Counted from the stretch's first letter, positions 35,681 to 47,253 are shown. The stretch: 64,000 nucleotides of DNA from Polynucleobacter sphagniphilus (GCF_001953355.1 NZ_MPIY01000017.1:289782-353781), one strand, 5' to 3'. The notes: generated by a model from the letters alone, not told the origin. A program made the numbers and translations.

Positions 35681-35943
35681 ATCGCGCAACCTTGACTCTA
35701 CTTTCGCTCTTATTAGTTTGCGCTTTGTCTTTGGTGGCTGCCCAACAGCATGCAAGAAGATTATTTGTTTCTTTAGAGCAAGCCCAAATTGAAGAGCGTC
35801 GCTTAAATCAAGATTGGTTGCGTCTGGAGTATGAGCAGCGTAATTTATCTAAGTCAGCTCGTATACGGGATGTAGCGCGTAATCAGTTAAACATGGTGCC
35901 TATTTCTCCTGATAGAACGGTCTATCTGAAGGAGGCCAAATGA
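35677..35943 (+). CDS. ftsL: Cell division protein FtsL
   Basis: An 88-residue bitopic protein: short N-terminus, one transmembrane helix (about 4-22) and a periplasmic coiled coil ([34 protein letters not shown]) ending in the [16 protein letters not shown] segment typical of FtsL. It joins FtsB and FtsQ and activates FtsWI. It overlaps both rsmH and ftsI by 4 bases. Sequence conservation is low in this family; position makes the call safe. Confidence 0.93.
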   Translation: MNRATLTLLSLLLVCALSLVAAQQHARRLFVSLEQAQIEERRLNQDWLRLEYEQRNLSKSARIRDVARNQLNMVPISPDRTVYLKEAK

Positions 35944-37712
35944 GGCCGGTAGGTTTTTCTACTACACCCAATTTAGTGTTGCGTTTGCCGATGTGGCGCT
36001 CGCGCCTGATGTTATTCCTTTTGTTTTTTGTATTTATGATGCTTTTGCTGCGGGCTTTCTGGATTCAGGGCCCGGGTAATGCTTTTTACGAAGCCAAGGG
36101 AGTGCGTGGTACACAGCGTGAACTTGAATTGCCAGCCTCGCGTGGAAAAATATTGGATCGCAATGGCCAAGTCATTGCTACGAGCCTAGAAGCAAAATCA
36201 ATCATCGCATATATCGATACAGTTCCGGATGACTTATCGGCTGAAAAAATCCATAAGTTAGCAGCACTGTTGCAAATGAATGATGCTGATTTACGGAAAA
36301 AATTACGTGAAGAACGTAAGCAAGTATTTTTAAAGCGCCAGGTTGAGCCTGATATCGCTCAGCAAATTAAGCAATTAGAAATTCCTGGAATTGGACTGAA
36401 CAACGAGTACCGACGCTTTTATCCCGAAGGTGAAGCAATGGCGCACGTGGTGGGCTTCACTAATGTGAATGACCAGGGCCAAGAGGGCATAGAGTATTCG
36501 AGGGAGGATGCGTTGGCTGGACATGCTGGGCAGCGTCGTGTAGTCATAGACCGTCTGGGGCGCGTGGTTGAGGAAGTGGGTATTGACCGGTTGCCGCAAA
36601 ACGGCAAGGATTTACAGCTCTCCGTAGACAGCAAGATTCAATATATTGCTTATAACGCAGTTAAAAATGCTGTTGAGCAACATCATGCAAAAGCAGGCAG
36701 CGCTGTTGTTCTTGATACGCAAACCGGCGAAATTCTAGCGCTTGCAAATTATCCGAGCTACAACCCTAATGATCGGAGATATCTCACGGGTGAGCAACTG
36801 CGTAACCGGGCGTTAACAGATATGTTTGAGCCTGGATCAACTATTAAGCCGTTTACTGTTTCAACTGCTTTGGAAAAAGGGGTTATTACACCTAGCTCCA
36901 CTATGGTAATCGGCGCAAGTTATTTGATTGGTAAAAAACCAATTACCGATACCCACCCCAATGGAACTTTGACAATCGCTCAAGTGATTCAGAAATCAAG
37001 CAATATTGGGGCTGCAAAAATTGCCATGAACTATCTCACACCAGAAGAGATGTGGGATATGTATTCTGCTGTTGGATTTGGTCAAGCACCCAAGATTGGT
37101 TTCCGTGGCGCAGTAGCGGGCACCTTACATCCCTATAAAAAATGGGCTGAAAGTGATCAAGCTCGTATCGCTTTTGGTTATGGCCTCTCTGGGTCATTAT
37201 TTCAGGTAGCGCGTGCATATACTATTTTCGCTCGTGATGGAGAGTTGGTTCCGATTACGATCGAACGCAGCCCGGAATTTAAACCTGGTACCAAAGTGAT
37301 TTCCCCTAAGACTGCCCAGGAAATGCGTGCGATGCTTGAAACGGTAACGCTCCCTGGTGGCACTGCTGTGAAAGCTCAAGTGGATGGCTATCGCGTAGGT
37401 GGAAAAACTGGAACTGCACATAAGCTAGTTGGAAAAGGTTACGGCAATAAGTATCTCGCTTATTTTGCAGGAATTGCGCCGATCAGCGCACCCCGTATTT
37501 CAGTAGCAGTCATGATTGATGAGCCAACGGGCGGAAGCTATTACGGCGGCGATGTGGCAGCGCCAGTATTTTCGACCATTGTGAGTGAAACTCTGCGTAC
37601 TTTGAACGTATTACCAGATATTACGACTAGGCAAGCCAGTATTGAAACTGTAGAGCCTGCAGAGGCTCATAGTGTGACACACAAAACATCACACGTGCTT
37701 GCTAAGAAATGA
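35940..37712 (+). CDS. ftsI: Septal peptidoglycan transpeptidase FtsI (PBP3)
   Basis: A 590-residue class-B penicillin-binding protein. An N-terminal membrane anchor (about 18-40) precedes the pedestal domain (RGKILDRNGQVIATS) and a transpeptidase domain with SxxK (GSTIKPFT), SxN (KSSNIGAAK) and KTGT (GKTGTAHK). It cross-links septal peptidoglycan with FtsW. Four-base overlaps with ftsL and murE. Confidence 0.97.
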   Translation: MRPVGFSTTPNLVLRLPMWRSRLMLFLLFFVFMMLLLRAFWIQGPGNAFYEAKGVRGTQRELELPASRGKILDRNGQVIATSLEAKSIIAYIDTVPDDLSAEKIHKLAALLQMNDADLRKKLREERKQVFLKRQVEPDIAQQIKQLEIPGIGLNNEYRRFYPEGEAMAHVVGFTNVNDQGQEGIEYSREDALAGHAGQRRVVIDRLGRVVEEVGIDRLPQNGKDLQLSVDSKIQYIAYNAVKNAVEQHHAKAGSAVVLDTQTGEILALANYPSYNPNDRRYLTGEQLRNRALTDMFEPGSTIKPFTVSTALEKGVITPSSTMVIGASYLIGKKPITDTHPNGTLTIAQVIQKSSNIGAAKIAMNYLTPEEMWDMYSAVGFGQAPKIGFRGAVAGTLHPYKKWAESDQARIAFGYGLSGSLFQVARAYTIFARDGELVPITIERSPEFKPGTKVISPKTAQEMRAMLETVTLPGGTAVKAQVDGYRVGGKTGTAHKLVGKGYGNKYLAYFAGIAPISAPRISVAVMIDEPTGGSYYGGDVAAPVFSTIVSETLRTLNVLPDITTRQASIETVEPAEAHSVTHKTSHVLAKK

Positions 37713-39247
37713 AGGTAGATATGATGATTGACCTTCCTCACCTTATTTCGCATTTGCAGAGCATCAGTTCAGCATCGGCTCGTATCAGTGCCGATAGCCG
37801 TCAAATCAAAGTAGGCGATATCTTTTTTGCGTATCCGGTAGGTCATGGCACAGCACTACGTGATGGGCGCCAATATATTTTTAGTGCCTTAGCTGCAGGA
37901 GCAGCTGCAGTGGTGTATGACCCTAAAGATATTGGCGCTAAATACGAAGGACAAGCAAACTGTTTCCCAGTAGAGGATTTAGCATCACATGCGGGCTATT
38001 TGTGCGCTCAGTGGTATGGCAATCCAAGTCAAGATTTAGATGTGATTGGTGTAACTGGCACAAATGGCAAAACAACTATCACTCACTGGTTGGCACAAGC
38101 ACTAGATACTTCTGAGCATCGCGTGGCTGTATTAGGAACATTGGGAAGTGGTTTTCTTGAATCCTTAGAGCAAACTGGATATACAACTCCTGATGCACCC
38201 CGTCTACAAACTCAATTACGAGATTTTCTAAATCGTGGCGCTAAACAAGTGGCAATGGAAGTGTCATCTCATTCCTTAGATCAGGAACGGGTTGCAGGAG
38301 TGACATTCAAATGCGCTGTCTTTACAAATTTGACCCAAGATCATTTGGACTACCACTGCACTATGGCTGACTATGCGGAAGCGAAAGCAAAGCTATTTCA
38401 GCAACCAGGCTTAGAAGATGCGGTTTTAAATTTAGATGATCCTTTTGGGCGTGAGCTAGCGATTCAATTGCTGGCGAAAAATACCAGCAAAGTATGGGGA
38501 TATGCTTTAAATGAAGTTGCTTTTAAAGGTTTTGAGAAATTTGGAAACCGTTTGCTGCGGACTTATGTCAAGGATTACAAGTTAAGTCATCTTGGGTATG
38601 AGGCGTTATTTTGCTGTGAAGGACTTGCTTCTGATTTGATTCACCTTTCCGTTCTTGGGCAATTCAATTTAAGTAATTGTTTGGCTGTGTGGACGGCCCT
38701 CCTTTCCCAGGGTTTGACTAGCACAGAAGCTAGCTTGCGACTATCTAAGCTGCGTCCTGTTGCAGGACGTATGGAAATAGTGCCATTAAATAAGAATCAC
38801 CCGATGGTAGTGGTTGATTATGCGCATACACCGGATGCTTTAGAAAAAGCCCTGTTAGCTTTGCGTCCTGTAGCACAGGAGCGTGGCGGAAAAATCTGGT
38901 GTGTCTTTGGATGCGGCGGAGACCGTGATGTTGCGAAGCGCCCTCAAATGGGTGCAATTGCGCAGCAATATGCTGACCATGTCATTTTGACTAGTGACAA
39001 TCCCCGCTCAGAAGAGCCAGAAAGTATTATTCAGATGATTCGCTCTGAGATGAGGGTAGATGCTCAGAATGTCCAAGTGATTACTGATCGTGCTGCAGCC
39101 ATTATGTCTGCAGTTCGTCATGCCCATCCGCACGATCTCGTGCTGGTTGCTGGCAAGGGGCATGAGTCAACACAAGAGATCAATGGCAAGAAGTTCGACT
39201 TCTCTGACCAGCAACATATTCAGTTGTCTGCCGGAGGGGGAGTGTGA
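37709..39247 (+). CDS. murE: UDP-MurNAc-tripeptide synthetase (meso-DAP adding)
   Basis: A 512-residue Mur ligase adding meso-diaminopimelate to UDP-MurNAc-L-Ala-D-Glu. The ATP loop GVTGTNGKTTITHWL, the carbamylated-lysine region and C-terminal DYAHTPDALEKAL are present. The DNPR motif (TSDNPRSEEP) selects meso-DAP, as expected for Gram-negatives. The ATG overlaps the ftsI stop; an alternative ATG lies four codons on. Followed by murF with 4-base overlap. Confidence 0.97.
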   Translation: MKVDMMIDLPHLISHLQSISSASARISADSRQIKVGDIFFAYPVGHGTALRDGRQYIFSALAAGAAAVVYDPKDIGAKYEGQANCFPVEDLASHAGYLCAQWYGNPSQDLDVIGVTGTNGKTTITHWLAQALDTSEHRVAVLGTLGSGFLESLEQTGYTTPDAPRLQTQLRDFLNRGAKQVAMEVSSHSLDQERVAGVTFKCAVFTNLTQDHLDYHCTMADYAEAKAKLFQQPGLEDAVLNLDDPFGRELAIQLLAKNTSKVWGYALNEVAFKGFEKFGNRLLRTYVKDYKLSHLGYEALFCCEGLASDLIHLSVLGQFNLSNCLAVWTALLSQGLTSTEASLRLSKLRPVAGRMEIVPLNKNHPMVVVDYAHTPDALEKALLALRPVAQERGGKIWCVFGCGGDRDVAKRPQMGAIAQQYADHVILTSDNPRSEEPESIIQMIRSEMRVDAQNVQVITDRAAAIMSAVRHAHPHDLVLVAGKGHESTQEINGKKFDFSDQQHIQLSAGGGV

Positions 39248-40689
39248 TGCCAGTCATGACAACCCTTGCGGATATTTGCGCTATGCTGCCCGGCAGTCAG
39301 TTAATCAATATTTCTGAAGCGGAAGCGCGAAATTTTATGTTGAGTACAGTGGGTACTGACAGTCGACAGGTGGAGCCAGCAGAATTATTTATCGCTTTAG
39401 CGGGCGATCGATTTGATGCCCATGATTATTTGGTCGATGTTGCGAAAGCAGGGGCAGGTGCTGCACTGATTAGCAAAAAAGAAGCTTGCCCAGCACACCT
39501 TCCAGCGGTATGTATTGCAGATACCCGTCTCGGATTAAGCGTTTTAGCCAAAGCTTGGCGAGCAAAATTTTCCCTGCCTTTGGTTTTGGTGACTGGTAGC
39601 AATGGAAAGACTACCGTAAAGGAAATGATTGCCTCAATATTTAAGGCGGCAGTTGGTGAATCACATGCTCTGGTTACAAAGGGAAACCTGAATAACGATA
39701 TTGGCTTGCCATTAACACTTTTATGCCTAAGACCAGCTCATCACTTGGCAGTCATTGAGCTGGGAATGAATCATCCTGGTGAAACCGCGCAACTGGCTCA
39801 TATTGCTGCTGCAAATATTGCGCTCATTAACAATGCGCAACGTGAGCATCAAGAGTTTATGGCTACAGTGGCTGCTGTAGCGCAAGAGCATGCTGATGTC
39901 TTGCGAGCCTTACCCAAGGATGGCATTGCAATCTTCCCTGCAGATTCTGAGTTTGATAGCGTTTGGCGAACTGCCGCGCACGGCCGCCAGATTATTGATT
40001 TTGCTTTGCTCTCTAATGGCGCGATGTCGCAAGCAGCGGTCACTGGAAGACTGCTTAGTAATGGTCAGGTACAAATTGAAACAAAGCAGGGCTCTATTGA
40101 AGTTCAATTAAAAACCATGGGCAATCACAACGTCCGCAATGCCCTGGCTGCAACTGCGGTTGCTTTGGGTGCAGGCGTCAGTCTTGAGAATATTAAAGTG
40201 GGGCTAGAAACATTTATACCTGTTACTGGCCGCATGCAGGCAAAGAACTTAGATGCCAACCATCTTCTGGTTGATGACAGTTACAACGCTAATCCTGATT
40301 CTGTGCGAGCTGCCATTGATGCTTTGAAGCAAACGACTGATTTCTCCTGGTTGGTTTTGGGTGATATGGGCGAGGTGGGTGACCAAGGGCCTGCATTCCA
40401 TCATGAGGTGGGTTCATATGCTGCTGCTCAAGGTGTTGCCCGACTGTTTGCGCTAGGTGAGCAATCGCAAAAAGCGGTTGAGGGTTTTAAGCAAACGACG
40501 AAAAAATTCAATCTTTCGTCTAAGGCTGAGCATTTTGCAGATGTAGAGAAATTAAATGCGGCCCTGCTTGAAGTATTACAGGCAGAGGGCGGCAATACTA
40601 AGTTAACAATTTTGGTTAAAGGTTCACGTTTTATGCGTATGGAGCGTGTGGCAAAAGCCTTATTAGGGGAGGCTAAAACATGCTCTTGA
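39244..40689 (+). CDS. murF: UDP-MurNAc-tripeptide-D-Ala-D-Ala ligase
   Basis: A 481-residue Mur ligase that adds D-Ala-D-Ala to complete the pentapeptide. ATP loop [40 protein letters not shown] and [19 protein letters not shown] are diagnostic of MurF. A start at 39244 overlaps murE by 4 bases; a second ATG lies two codons on. The 3' end overlaps mraY by 10 bases. Confidence 0.97.
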   Translation: MMPVMTTLADICAMLPGSQLINISEAEARNFMLSTVGTDSRQVEPAELFIALAGDRFDAHDYLVDVAKAGAGAALISKKEACPAHLPAVCIADTRLGLSVLAKAWRAKFSLPLVLVTGSNGKTTVKEMIASIFKAAVGESHALVTKGNLNNDIGLPLTLLCLRPAHHLAVIELGMNHPGETAQLAHIAAANIALINNAQREHQEFMATVAAVAQEHADVLRALPKDGIAIFPADSEFDSVWRTAAHGRQIIDFALLSNGAMSQAAVTGRLLSNGQVQIETKQGSIEVQLKTMGNHNVRNALAATAVALGAGVSLENIKVGLETFIPVTGRMQAKNLDANHLLVDDSYNANPDSVRAAIDALKQTTDFSWLVLGDMGEVGDQGPAFHHEVGSYAAAQGVARLFALGEQSQKAVEGFKQTTKKFNLSSKAEHFADVEKLNAALLEVLQAEGGNTKLTILVKGSRFMRMERVAKALLGEAKTCS

Positions 40690-41849
40690 TCTTGGCGCAA
40701 TGGTTGCAAGACGATTATGGATTTTTCCGCGTCTTTAATTACATCACTTTTAGAGCGGTAATGGCAACGGTAACTGCCTTATTAATTGGTTTGGCAGCGG
40801 GTCCATGGGTGATTCGTAAATTGACTGCATTAAAAATGGGTCAAGCAGTACGGACGGATGGACCTCAAACCCATTTGGTGAAATCCGGCACGCCCACCAT
40901 GGGTGGCGTATTGATATTGCTATCCATTTTTGTCTCTTGCATGCTTTGGGCGGATATCAGCAATCGTTTTATTTGGATTGTGATGATTGTCACTTTTGGT
41001 TTCGGTTTGGTTGGTTGGGTTGATGACTATCGGAAGGTGGTTTACAAAGATCCTAAAGGCATGGCTTCAAGAGAAAAATTCTTTTGGCAAACCTTAATTG
41101 GCCTATTTGCTGCGATCTATTTGGCCTTCTCGGTTTCAGAAGTGAATAACTTAAGGGTGCTCCAGTTATTTTTTGATTGGCTAAGAAGTGGTTTTGCACT
41201 TGATTTACCAGCCAAGTCAAATTTATTAATTCCATTCATGAAGGAGATTAGTTATCCCTTAGGTGTAATGGGATTCATTATTTTGAGCTACCTCGTCATC
41301 GTTGGTAGTAGCAATGCAGTTAATCTGACCGATGGCCTTGATGGCTTGGTCATCATGCCAGTGATATTGGTAGGGGCTGCATTAGGTGCCTTTGCTTATG
41401 TAATGGGTAATGCAATTTATGCGAAATATCTCTTGTTTCCATATATTCCAGGCGCTGGTGAACTGATGATTTTTTGCGGCGCCATGGGCGGCGCTGGTTT
41501 AGCGTTTCTTTGGTACAACACCCATCCCGCTCAAGTTTTCATGGGTGATGTTGGAGCGCTGGCATTGGGTGGGGCTTTAGGCACGATTGCCGTAATCGTG
41601 CGACAAGAGATAGTTCTCTTTGTAATGGGCGGCATTTTTGTTGCAGAGACATTTTCAGTGATGCTGCAAGTTTTTTGGTTCAAGGTAACTAAAAAGCATT
41701 ATGGAGTTGGTCGTCGAATTTTCCGGATGGCCCCGCTGCACCATCACTTTGAATTGGGCGGCTGGAAAGAAACCCAAGTAGTAGTGCGTTTTTGGATTAT
41801 TACGATTCTTTTAGTTTTGATTGGCTTATCCAGTCTCAAATTACGGTAA
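40680..41849 (+). CDS. mraY: Phospho-MurNAc-pentapeptide transferase
   Basis: A 389-residue, ten-helix membrane enzyme that makes lipid I from UDP-MurNAc-pentapeptide and undecaprenyl phosphate. The DDxxK motif GWVDDYRKV, the NLTDGLDGL segment and the HHHFE loop ([25 protein letters not shown]) are all present. Overlaps the end of murF. Confidence 0.97.
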   Translation: MLLILAQWLQDDYGFFRVFNYITFRAVMATVTALLIGLAAGPWVIRKLTALKMGQAVRTDGPQTHLVKSGTPTMGGVLILLSIFVSCMLWADISNRFIWIVMIVTFGFGLVGWVDDYRKVVYKDPKGMASREKFFWQTLIGLFAAIYLAFSVSEVNNLRVLQLFFDWLRSGFALDLPAKSNLLIPFMKEISYPLGVMGFIILSYLVIVGSSNAVNLTDGLDGLVIMPVILVGAALGAFAYVMGNAIYAKYLLFPYIPGAGELMIFCGAMGGAGLAFLWYNTHPAQVFMGDVGALALGGALGTIAVIVRQEIVLFVMGGIFVAETFSVMLQVFWFKVTKKHYGVGRRIFRMAPLHHHFELGGWKETQVVVRFWIITILLVLIGLSSLKLR

Positions 41850-41862
41850 GCCCGATAGAAAA

Positions 41863-43482
41863 ATGCATAACTTAGAAAACACTTTTGCTAATCCAATCAT
41901 GCTAAATGATGAGGGTTATCAGGCTCCTAACAATTTCCTCATACTGGGATTGGGTGAGTCGGGTGTTGCTATGGCAAAGTGGTGCTTACGCAATGGCGCG
42001 AAAGTTTCATTGGTTGATACCCGTGCTCGCGAGCAGTTAAGCCCCCGTCAGTTAGCCTGGCTTGGTGAACTTGAATTTGCTGGATTGCAAGCTGCGCATT
42101 TTGGTGTATTCAATGAGTCTCTTTTGGCTAATGTTGAGGTAATTGGTATTAGTCCAGGTTTATCGCCTATTCAAGAGCCTACCCAATCTTTCTTGGCCCA
42201 AGCGCAAAAAGAAGTCATTGATATTTGGAGTGAGATTGAATTTTTTGCGAGAGCAATTGCGGCCATGGGCCGGACTGCCCAGGCCCATGACAGCAAATAT
42301 GAACCAGCTATTTTGGCTGTTACTGGTACGAATGGTAAGACTACAACTACCGCTTTAACAGGGCGCCTATGTGAGCGTGCTGGCAAGAAGGTTGCAGTTG
42401 CTGGCAATATTAGTCCGGCCGCATTAGATAGATTGATGTCCGCCTTGGATGGTGCGGATCAAATAGAAGATATGCCAGATGTATGGGTGCTTGAGCTTTC
42501 TAGTTTTCAGCTACTTCATACCCATTCGCTCAATGCGACTGCAGCCACAATTTTGAATCTCACTCAGGATCATTTGGATTGGCATGGGGATATGCAGGCA
42601 TATGCCAACGCTAAAGCAAATATATTTGGTCCGAATACCATTTGCATTCTGAATCGCAATGACCCATTAGTAATGGGTTTAATTTCAGAGGCTCAAAAGA
42701 CCGATAGATCCATCGTGACTTTTGGATCTAGTCGTCCCGATGAGCAGGGCGCTTTTGGCATTGAACATGATCTGCGTGCTGGCGGAATTGATTGGCTGGT
42801 ATGGGCTGAAGTGGATGAGGAATTAGAACCTCAACCCAAAAGACGCCGCAAGAGTGCCATTGTTGAAGATGAACCTTTGCGTTTAAAAAGATTAATTCCT
42901 GCAGATGCATTACGTATTCGAGGTCGACACAATGCTTTGAATGCTTTAGCAGCGCTTGCATTAGCAAGAGCAGCTAGGCTACCGATGAATATGCTCTTGC
43001 ATGGTTTACGTGACTACCAAGGTGAACCACATCGTGTTCAGAGTATTGCCATCATCGAAGGCGTGGAATATGTTGATGACAGTAAGGGAACTAATGTGGG
43101 TGCCACTGTTGCAGCGCTAAATGGCTTAGGCAATAGCGAAGCAGGTAAGCGTATTTGGTTAATTGCTGGTGGCGATGGCAAAGGTCAGGATTTCAGTCCA
43201 CTGCGTGATCCGGCAATGCGTTTTGTAAAAGGCACTTTTCTCATTGGTAAAGATGGCGCTGCCATTGGTGGCGCTCTGGGTGAGGCTATACCTTGCGTAA
43301 TGAGCGGTACATTGCCAGAGGCTGTCAAAGCAGCAGCCTTGCAGGCCCAGTCTGGAGATATTGTGCTGCTATCACCTGCATGCGCAAGCTTGGATCAGTT
43401 TCGTGATTATGTTGAACGTGCTGAAGTATTCGCATCTGAAGTGCAGGAATTGGCAATGCGATTTGATGGGGTACATGCATGA
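41863..43482 (+). CDS. murD: UDP-MurNAc-L-alanine:D-glutamate ligase
   Basis: A 539-residue Mur ligase adding D-glutamate. N-terminal FLILGLGESGVAMAKWCLRNGAKVSLVDTRA, ATP loop LAVTGTNGKTTTTALTGRL, and C-terminal DDSKGTNVGATVAAL define MurD. It is longer than E. coli MurD (about 438), partly from a leader before the Rossmann fold and partly from an acidic/basic insert near residues 315-345 (EELEPQPKRRRKSAIVEDE). I use ATG 41863 rather than a TTG inside mraY; ATG 41899 is possible. Confidence 0.95.
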   Translation: MHNLENTFANPIMLNDEGYQAPNNFLILGLGESGVAMAKWCLRNGAKVSLVDTRAREQLSPRQLAWLGELEFAGLQAAHFGVFNESLLANVEVIGISPGLSPIQEPTQSFLAQAQKEVIDIWSEIEFFARAIAAMGRTAQAHDSKYEPAILAVTGTNGKTTTTALTGRLCERAGKKVAVAGNISPAALDRLMSALDGADQIEDMPDVWVLELSSFQLLHTHSLNATAATILNLTQDHLDWHGDMQAYANAKANIFGPNTICILNRNDPLVMGLISEAQKTDRSIVTFGSSRPDEQGAFGIEHDLRAGGIDWLVWAEVDEELEPQPKRRRKSAIVEDEPLRLKRLIPADALRIRGRHNALNALAALALARAARLPMNMLLHGLRDYQGEPHRVQSIAIIEGVEYVDDSKGTNVGATVAALNGLGNSEAGKRIWLIAGGDGKGQDFSPLRDPAMRFVKGTFLIGKDGAAIGGALGEAIPCVMSGTLPEAVKAAALQAQSGDIVLLSPACASLDQFRDYVERAEVFASEVQELAMRFDGVHA

Positions 43483-44750
43483 GTCTAAAAGATAAGCTAT
43501 TCCCTGAAAGCCGTTTGGGTCTCGGACGCTTCTGGAATTTCTCTAGAGGCGGTATCGATAATTTCCGCAGCGGTTTACGCGATGCTGTGTCTGGGGTGGA
43601 GCAAACACGTTCACGCATGATGGAGTACGACCAGTTATTGGTATGGGCGGTCTTGTCTCTGACACTCATTGGCTTGGTCATGGTGTATTCCGCCTCTATT
43701 ACTTTAGCTGATGGTCCCAAATACGCAAACTACAGTAGTAATTTCTTCCTGATTCGACACGTTGTTTCTTTAGTGATCGCTATTGGCGTGGGTATTTGGA
43801 CATTTAAGATTCCATCAAAAGTATGGGATCGCTATTCCCCGATTATTTTTGGTTTTACCGTGTTGCTCTTGATTGCCGTTTTAGTTCCCGGTTTGGGCAA
43901 AGGTGTCAATGGTGCAAAGCGTTGGATCCCTTTGGGCATTATGAATTTTCAGCCATCTGAGCTGATGAAATTTGCTGCCGTTATCTTTGCTGCTACTTAC
44001 ACAGTTCAGCGCCAAGAGTATTTGCATTCCTTTGTTAAGGGCATGTTACCAATGGGTATTGCGGTGGCATTGGTGGGTGGTCTATTAATGGCAGAGCCCG
44101 ATATGGGTGCCTTTGTGGTGGTTGCTTTAATTGCCTTTGGCATCTTGTTCTTGGGTGGCATTGATGCCAAATTATTTGGTGGTTTATTAGTCGTTGGCCT
44201 GATGAGTGGCGCAACGATGATTGCCTTGTCACCTTTCCGTAGGGGTCGGATGTTAGCCTTTATGGATCCCTGGGAAGTAAATAATGCAGCTAATAAGGGA
44301 TACCAACTAACCCATTCCTTGATGGCCTTTGGCCGAGGTGAATGGTTTGGCACTGGCTTGGGTGGAAGTGTGGAGAAACTGCATTACCTTCCTGAGGCCC
44401 ATACTGATTTCATCATGGCCGTGATAGGTGAAGAGTTGGGATTTGTTGGTGTAGTTGTCATCATTTTCTTGTTCTACTGGATTGTGCGTCGCGCCTTCTT
44501 AATTGGTCGCACCGCCTTGCAGTTAGATCGTAGTTTTGCTGGTTTAGCTGCGAAGGGCGTTGCGATTTGGATTGGTTGGCAAGCTTTTATCAACATGGGC
44601 GTGAACTTAGGCCTTTTACCAACTAAGGGGTTAACTTTGCCTTTGGTGAGTTATGGCGGCTCTGGCATTGTGATGAATGCAGTAGCTATTGCAATGTTGC
44701 TACGTATTGATTATGAGAACCGTATATTGATGCGTGGAGGGAAGTTATGA
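43479..44750 (+). CDS. ftsW: Septal peptidoglycan glycosyltransferase FtsW
   Basis: A 423-residue SEDS polymerase. A longer-than-usual soluble N-terminus (about 50 residues) precedes ten membrane helices. Conserved sites: GAKRWIPLGIMNFQPSELMKFAAV, the large periplasmic loop ending LPEAHTDFIMAVIGEELGF (catalytic Asp-bearing region) and LPLVSYGGSGIV. It polymerises septal glycan with FtsI. Four-base overlaps with murD and murG. Confidence 0.97.
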   Translation: MSLKDKLFPESRLGLGRFWNFSRGGIDNFRSGLRDAVSGVEQTRSRMMEYDQLLVWAVLSLTLIGLVMVYSASITLADGPKYANYSSNFFLIRHVVSLVIAIGVGIWTFKIPSKVWDRYSPIIFGFTVLLLIAVLVPGLGKGVNGAKRWIPLGIMNFQPSELMKFAAVIFAATYTVQRQEYLHSFVKGMLPMGIAVALVGGLLMAEPDMGAFVVVALIAFGILFLGGIDAKLFGGLLVVGLMSGATMIALSPFRRGRMLAFMDPWEVNNAANKGYQLTHSLMAFGRGEWFGTGLGGSVEKLHYLPEAHTDFIMAVIGEELGFVGVVVIIFLFYWIVRRAFLIGRTALQLDRSFAGLAAKGVAIWIGWQAFINMGVNLGLLPTKGLTLPLVSYGGSGIVMNAVAIAMLLRIDYENRILMRGGKL

Positions 44751-45820
44751 CTCAACCCTCTATATTGGTAATGGCTGGTGGAACTGGCGGACATATTTTT
44801 CCCGGCTTAGCAGTTGCAAGCTATTTGCGCACATGTGGCTGGAAAGTGTCTTGGCTTGGTAATCCAAGCGGTATGGAGTATCGCCTGGTGAGTGCGCACC
44901 ATATTCCATTTGAAGCGGTAGACTTCGGTGGTTTGCGTGGTAAGGGCTTAAAAACCAAGTTGATGTTGCCCATAAATTTATTCCGTGCGGCTGTGCAAAG
45001 TTGGAAAATTATGCGTCGCTTAAAGCCAAATGTGGTTTTGGGTATGGGTGGTTACATTACCTTCCCAGGGGGCTTAGTTTCTAAAATATTGAAGCGTCCT
45101 CTAGTGCTGCATGAGGCCAATTCTGTGGCTGGCAGCGCCAATCGTGTTTTGGCAAAAATAGCAACTTGCACATTGACAGGCTTCCCTAATACGATGGAAA
45201 ACGCTGAGTGGGTTGGTAATCCAATACGAGAAGTATTTGATGTATTAGCTACACCTACAGTGCGCTATGAGCAACGTCAAGGAAGATTGGCACTCTTGGT
45301 GGTAGGTGGCAGCTTAGGTGCAGCCGCATTAAATGAGACGATTCCAGCCGCCTTAGCTTTAATACCTTTCGAGTCACGTCCCGTCGTCATTCATCAGGCT
45401 GGAGAAAAACATTTGGCAGAGCTTCAGGAGCGCTACATAAGCTTGGGTGTTCAGGCTGATGTACGTGCATTTATAGATGACATGCCAGCAGCATATGGCC
45501 AAGCAGATTTAGTTATTTGCCGCTCTGGGGCGATGACTGTTTCAGAGTTAGCTGCTTGTGGCGTTGCTTCTTGTTTGATTCCATTTCCATTTGCAATTGA
45601 TGACCATCAAACTGCTAATGCACGATTTTTATCAGATGCAAAAGCAGCCATTTTATTGCCCCAAAACAATCTCAATCCAACAGATCTGGCTTTAATGATT
45701 CAACATTTTGATCGCAGTGCTCTCAAACAGATGGCTCAATATGCTCATGCATTAGCAAAGCCTCATGCCACAAAGCGAGTGGCAGAAGTATGTGCACAAT
45801 GTGCCGGAGTCAGCCTATGA
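44747..45820 (+). CDS. murG: UDP-GlcNAc:lipid I N-acetylglucosaminyltransferase
   Basis: A 357-residue GT-B enzyme making lipid II at the inner membrane face. [16 protein letters not shown] (glycine-rich loop), [29 protein letters not shown] and the UDP-GlcNAc site [17 protein letters not shown] are present. ATGA overlap with ftsW upstream; its stop overlaps the murC ATG. Confidence 0.97.
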   Translation: MTQPSILVMAGGTGGHIFPGLAVASYLRTCGWKVSWLGNPSGMEYRLVSAHHIPFEAVDFGGLRGKGLKTKLMLPINLFRAAVQSWKIMRRLKPNVVLGMGGYITFPGGLVSKILKRPLVLHEANSVAGSANRVLAKIATCTLTGFPNTMENAEWVGNPIREVFDVLATPTVRYEQRQGRLALLVVGGSLGAAALNETIPAALALIPFESRPVVIHQAGEKHLAELQERYISLGVQADVRAFIDDMPAAYGQADLVICRSGAMTVSELAACGVASCLIPFPFAIDDHQTANARFLSDAKAAILLPQNNLNPTDLALMIQHFDRSALKQMAQYAHALAKPHATKRVAEVCAQCAGVSL

Positions 45821-47253
45821 AGCACATAGTTCAGCAAATTCATTTTGTAGGAATTGGTGGCGCCGGCATGAGCGGTATTGCTGAAGTCTTGCTAAATTTA
45901 GGGTATCAAGTTTCCGGCTCCGACTTATCTGAGGGTATCTCCACTAAACGTTTGCGTGAGCTTGGTGCCGTAATTTATATTGGCCATGACGCTAAAAATA
46001 TTGGCACTGCAGAGGCTGTTGTGATTTCTACTGCTGTCGCAGGAAATAATCCCGAGGTTCTGGCGGCTCGCGCAGCCAAGGTGCCGGTCATTCAGCGCGC
46101 TGTCATGCTGGGTGAGTTGATGCGCTTAAAGCAAGGGATTGCAATTGCGGGGACTCACGGCAAGACAACTACCACTAGTTTGGTTGCATCTGTATTAGCA
46201 GAAGGCGGCCTAGATCCTACTTTTGTGATTGGTGGAAAACTGAATTCTGCCGGAGCAAATGCACGTTTAGGGCAGGGCGATTTCATTGTGGTTGAAGCCG
46301 ACGAGTCAGATGCTTCATTCTTGCAGTTATTTCCTGCGATGGAGGTAGTGACGAATATCGATGCCGATCATATGGATACCTATCAGCATGATATGGCTCG
46401 GTTAAAGCAGGCCTTCGTCCAATTTATTCAGCGGATGCCCTTTTATGGCATTGCAGTTTTGTGTATTGATGATGCCAATGTCAAAGATATTATTCCATTT
46501 GTATCGCAGTCCATTCTGAGCTATGGGTTATCTGAAAACGCTGATATTCGTGCTTCGAATGTGAGAGCAGACGGCACCACGATGCATTTCACGGTTGATC
46601 GTCGCACTATTCGTAGACATGGAAATCAGCCAGGCCGCTTAGAAATTCAACTCAATCTGCCTGGCCTACATAATGTACGAAATGCACTAGCTGCAATTGC
46701 TATTGCTACTGAATTAGGTGTAGGTGATGAGGCCATTATCAAGACTTTATCCCAGTTCGATGGTGTAGGGCGTCGCTTCCAACGCTATGGTGATATTCCT
46801 CTGGCATCTGGTGGTAGTTACACCTTGATCGATGACTATGGCCATCATCCTGTAGAAATGGCTGCCACTTTAGCGGCTGCCCGGGGGGCATATCCTGAAC
46901 GCAGATTGGTTTTGGCCTTCCAGCCACATCGATATACACGCACGCGCGATTGCTTCGGTGAGTTCGTTCAAGTCTTGCGCAATTTTGATGCTTTGGTTTT
47001 GACAGAGGTTTATCCAGCAGGCGAAGCACAGATTACTGGAGCAGATGGCAAGAGCTTGATGAAAGCCGCTCTCACAACTGATAAGAATGCAAAGTCATTA
47101 TTGGATTCCCAAGCAGTTGCATTTGCTCCTTCTGTTGCTGAGATGCCAGAAAAGTTACATGCAATTTTGCAAAATGGTGATGTTGTGATTACGATGGGGG
47201 CGGGTTCTATTTCTGCTTTGCCCCATACACTGTCGGAGGCTAAAAATGTCTAA
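45817..47253 (+). CDS. murC: UDP-MurNAc:L-alanine ligase
   Basis: A 478-residue Mur ligase adding the first amino acid of the stem peptide. [18 protein letters not shown], the ATP loop [28 protein letters not shown] and [15 protein letters not shown] are diagnostic. I take the ATG at 45817 (ATGA overlap with murG) rather than an ATG 27 bases upstream. Its last 8 bases overlap ddl. Confidence 0.97.
   Translation: MKHIVQQIHFVGIGGAGMSGIAEVLLNLGYQVSGSDLSEGISTKRLRELGAVIYIGHDAKNIGTAEAVVISTAVAGNNPEVLAARAAKVPVIQRAVMLGELMRLKQGIAIAGTHGKTTTTSLVASVLAEGGLDPTFVIGGKLNSAGANARLGQGDFIVVEADESDASFLQLFPAMEVVTNIDADHMDTYQHDMARLKQAFVQFIQRMPFYGIAVLCIDDANVKDIIPFVSQSILSYGLSENADIRASNVRADGTTMHFTVDRRTIRRHGNQPGRLEIQLNLPGLHNVRNALAAIAIATELGVGDEAIIKTLSQFDGVGRRFQRYGDIPLASGGSYTLIDDYGHHPVEMAATLAAARGAYPERRLVLAFQPHRYTRTRDCFGEFVQVLRNFDALVLTEVYPAGEAQITGADGKSLMKAALTTDKNAKSLLDSQAVAFAPSVAEMPEKLHAILQNGDVVITMGAGSISALPHTLSEAKNV

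Noticed and set aside
44006..44353. 115-codon frame antisense to ftsW
   Set aside because: Shadow of a membrane-protein gene with Pro/Thr/Lys-rich content; no support.
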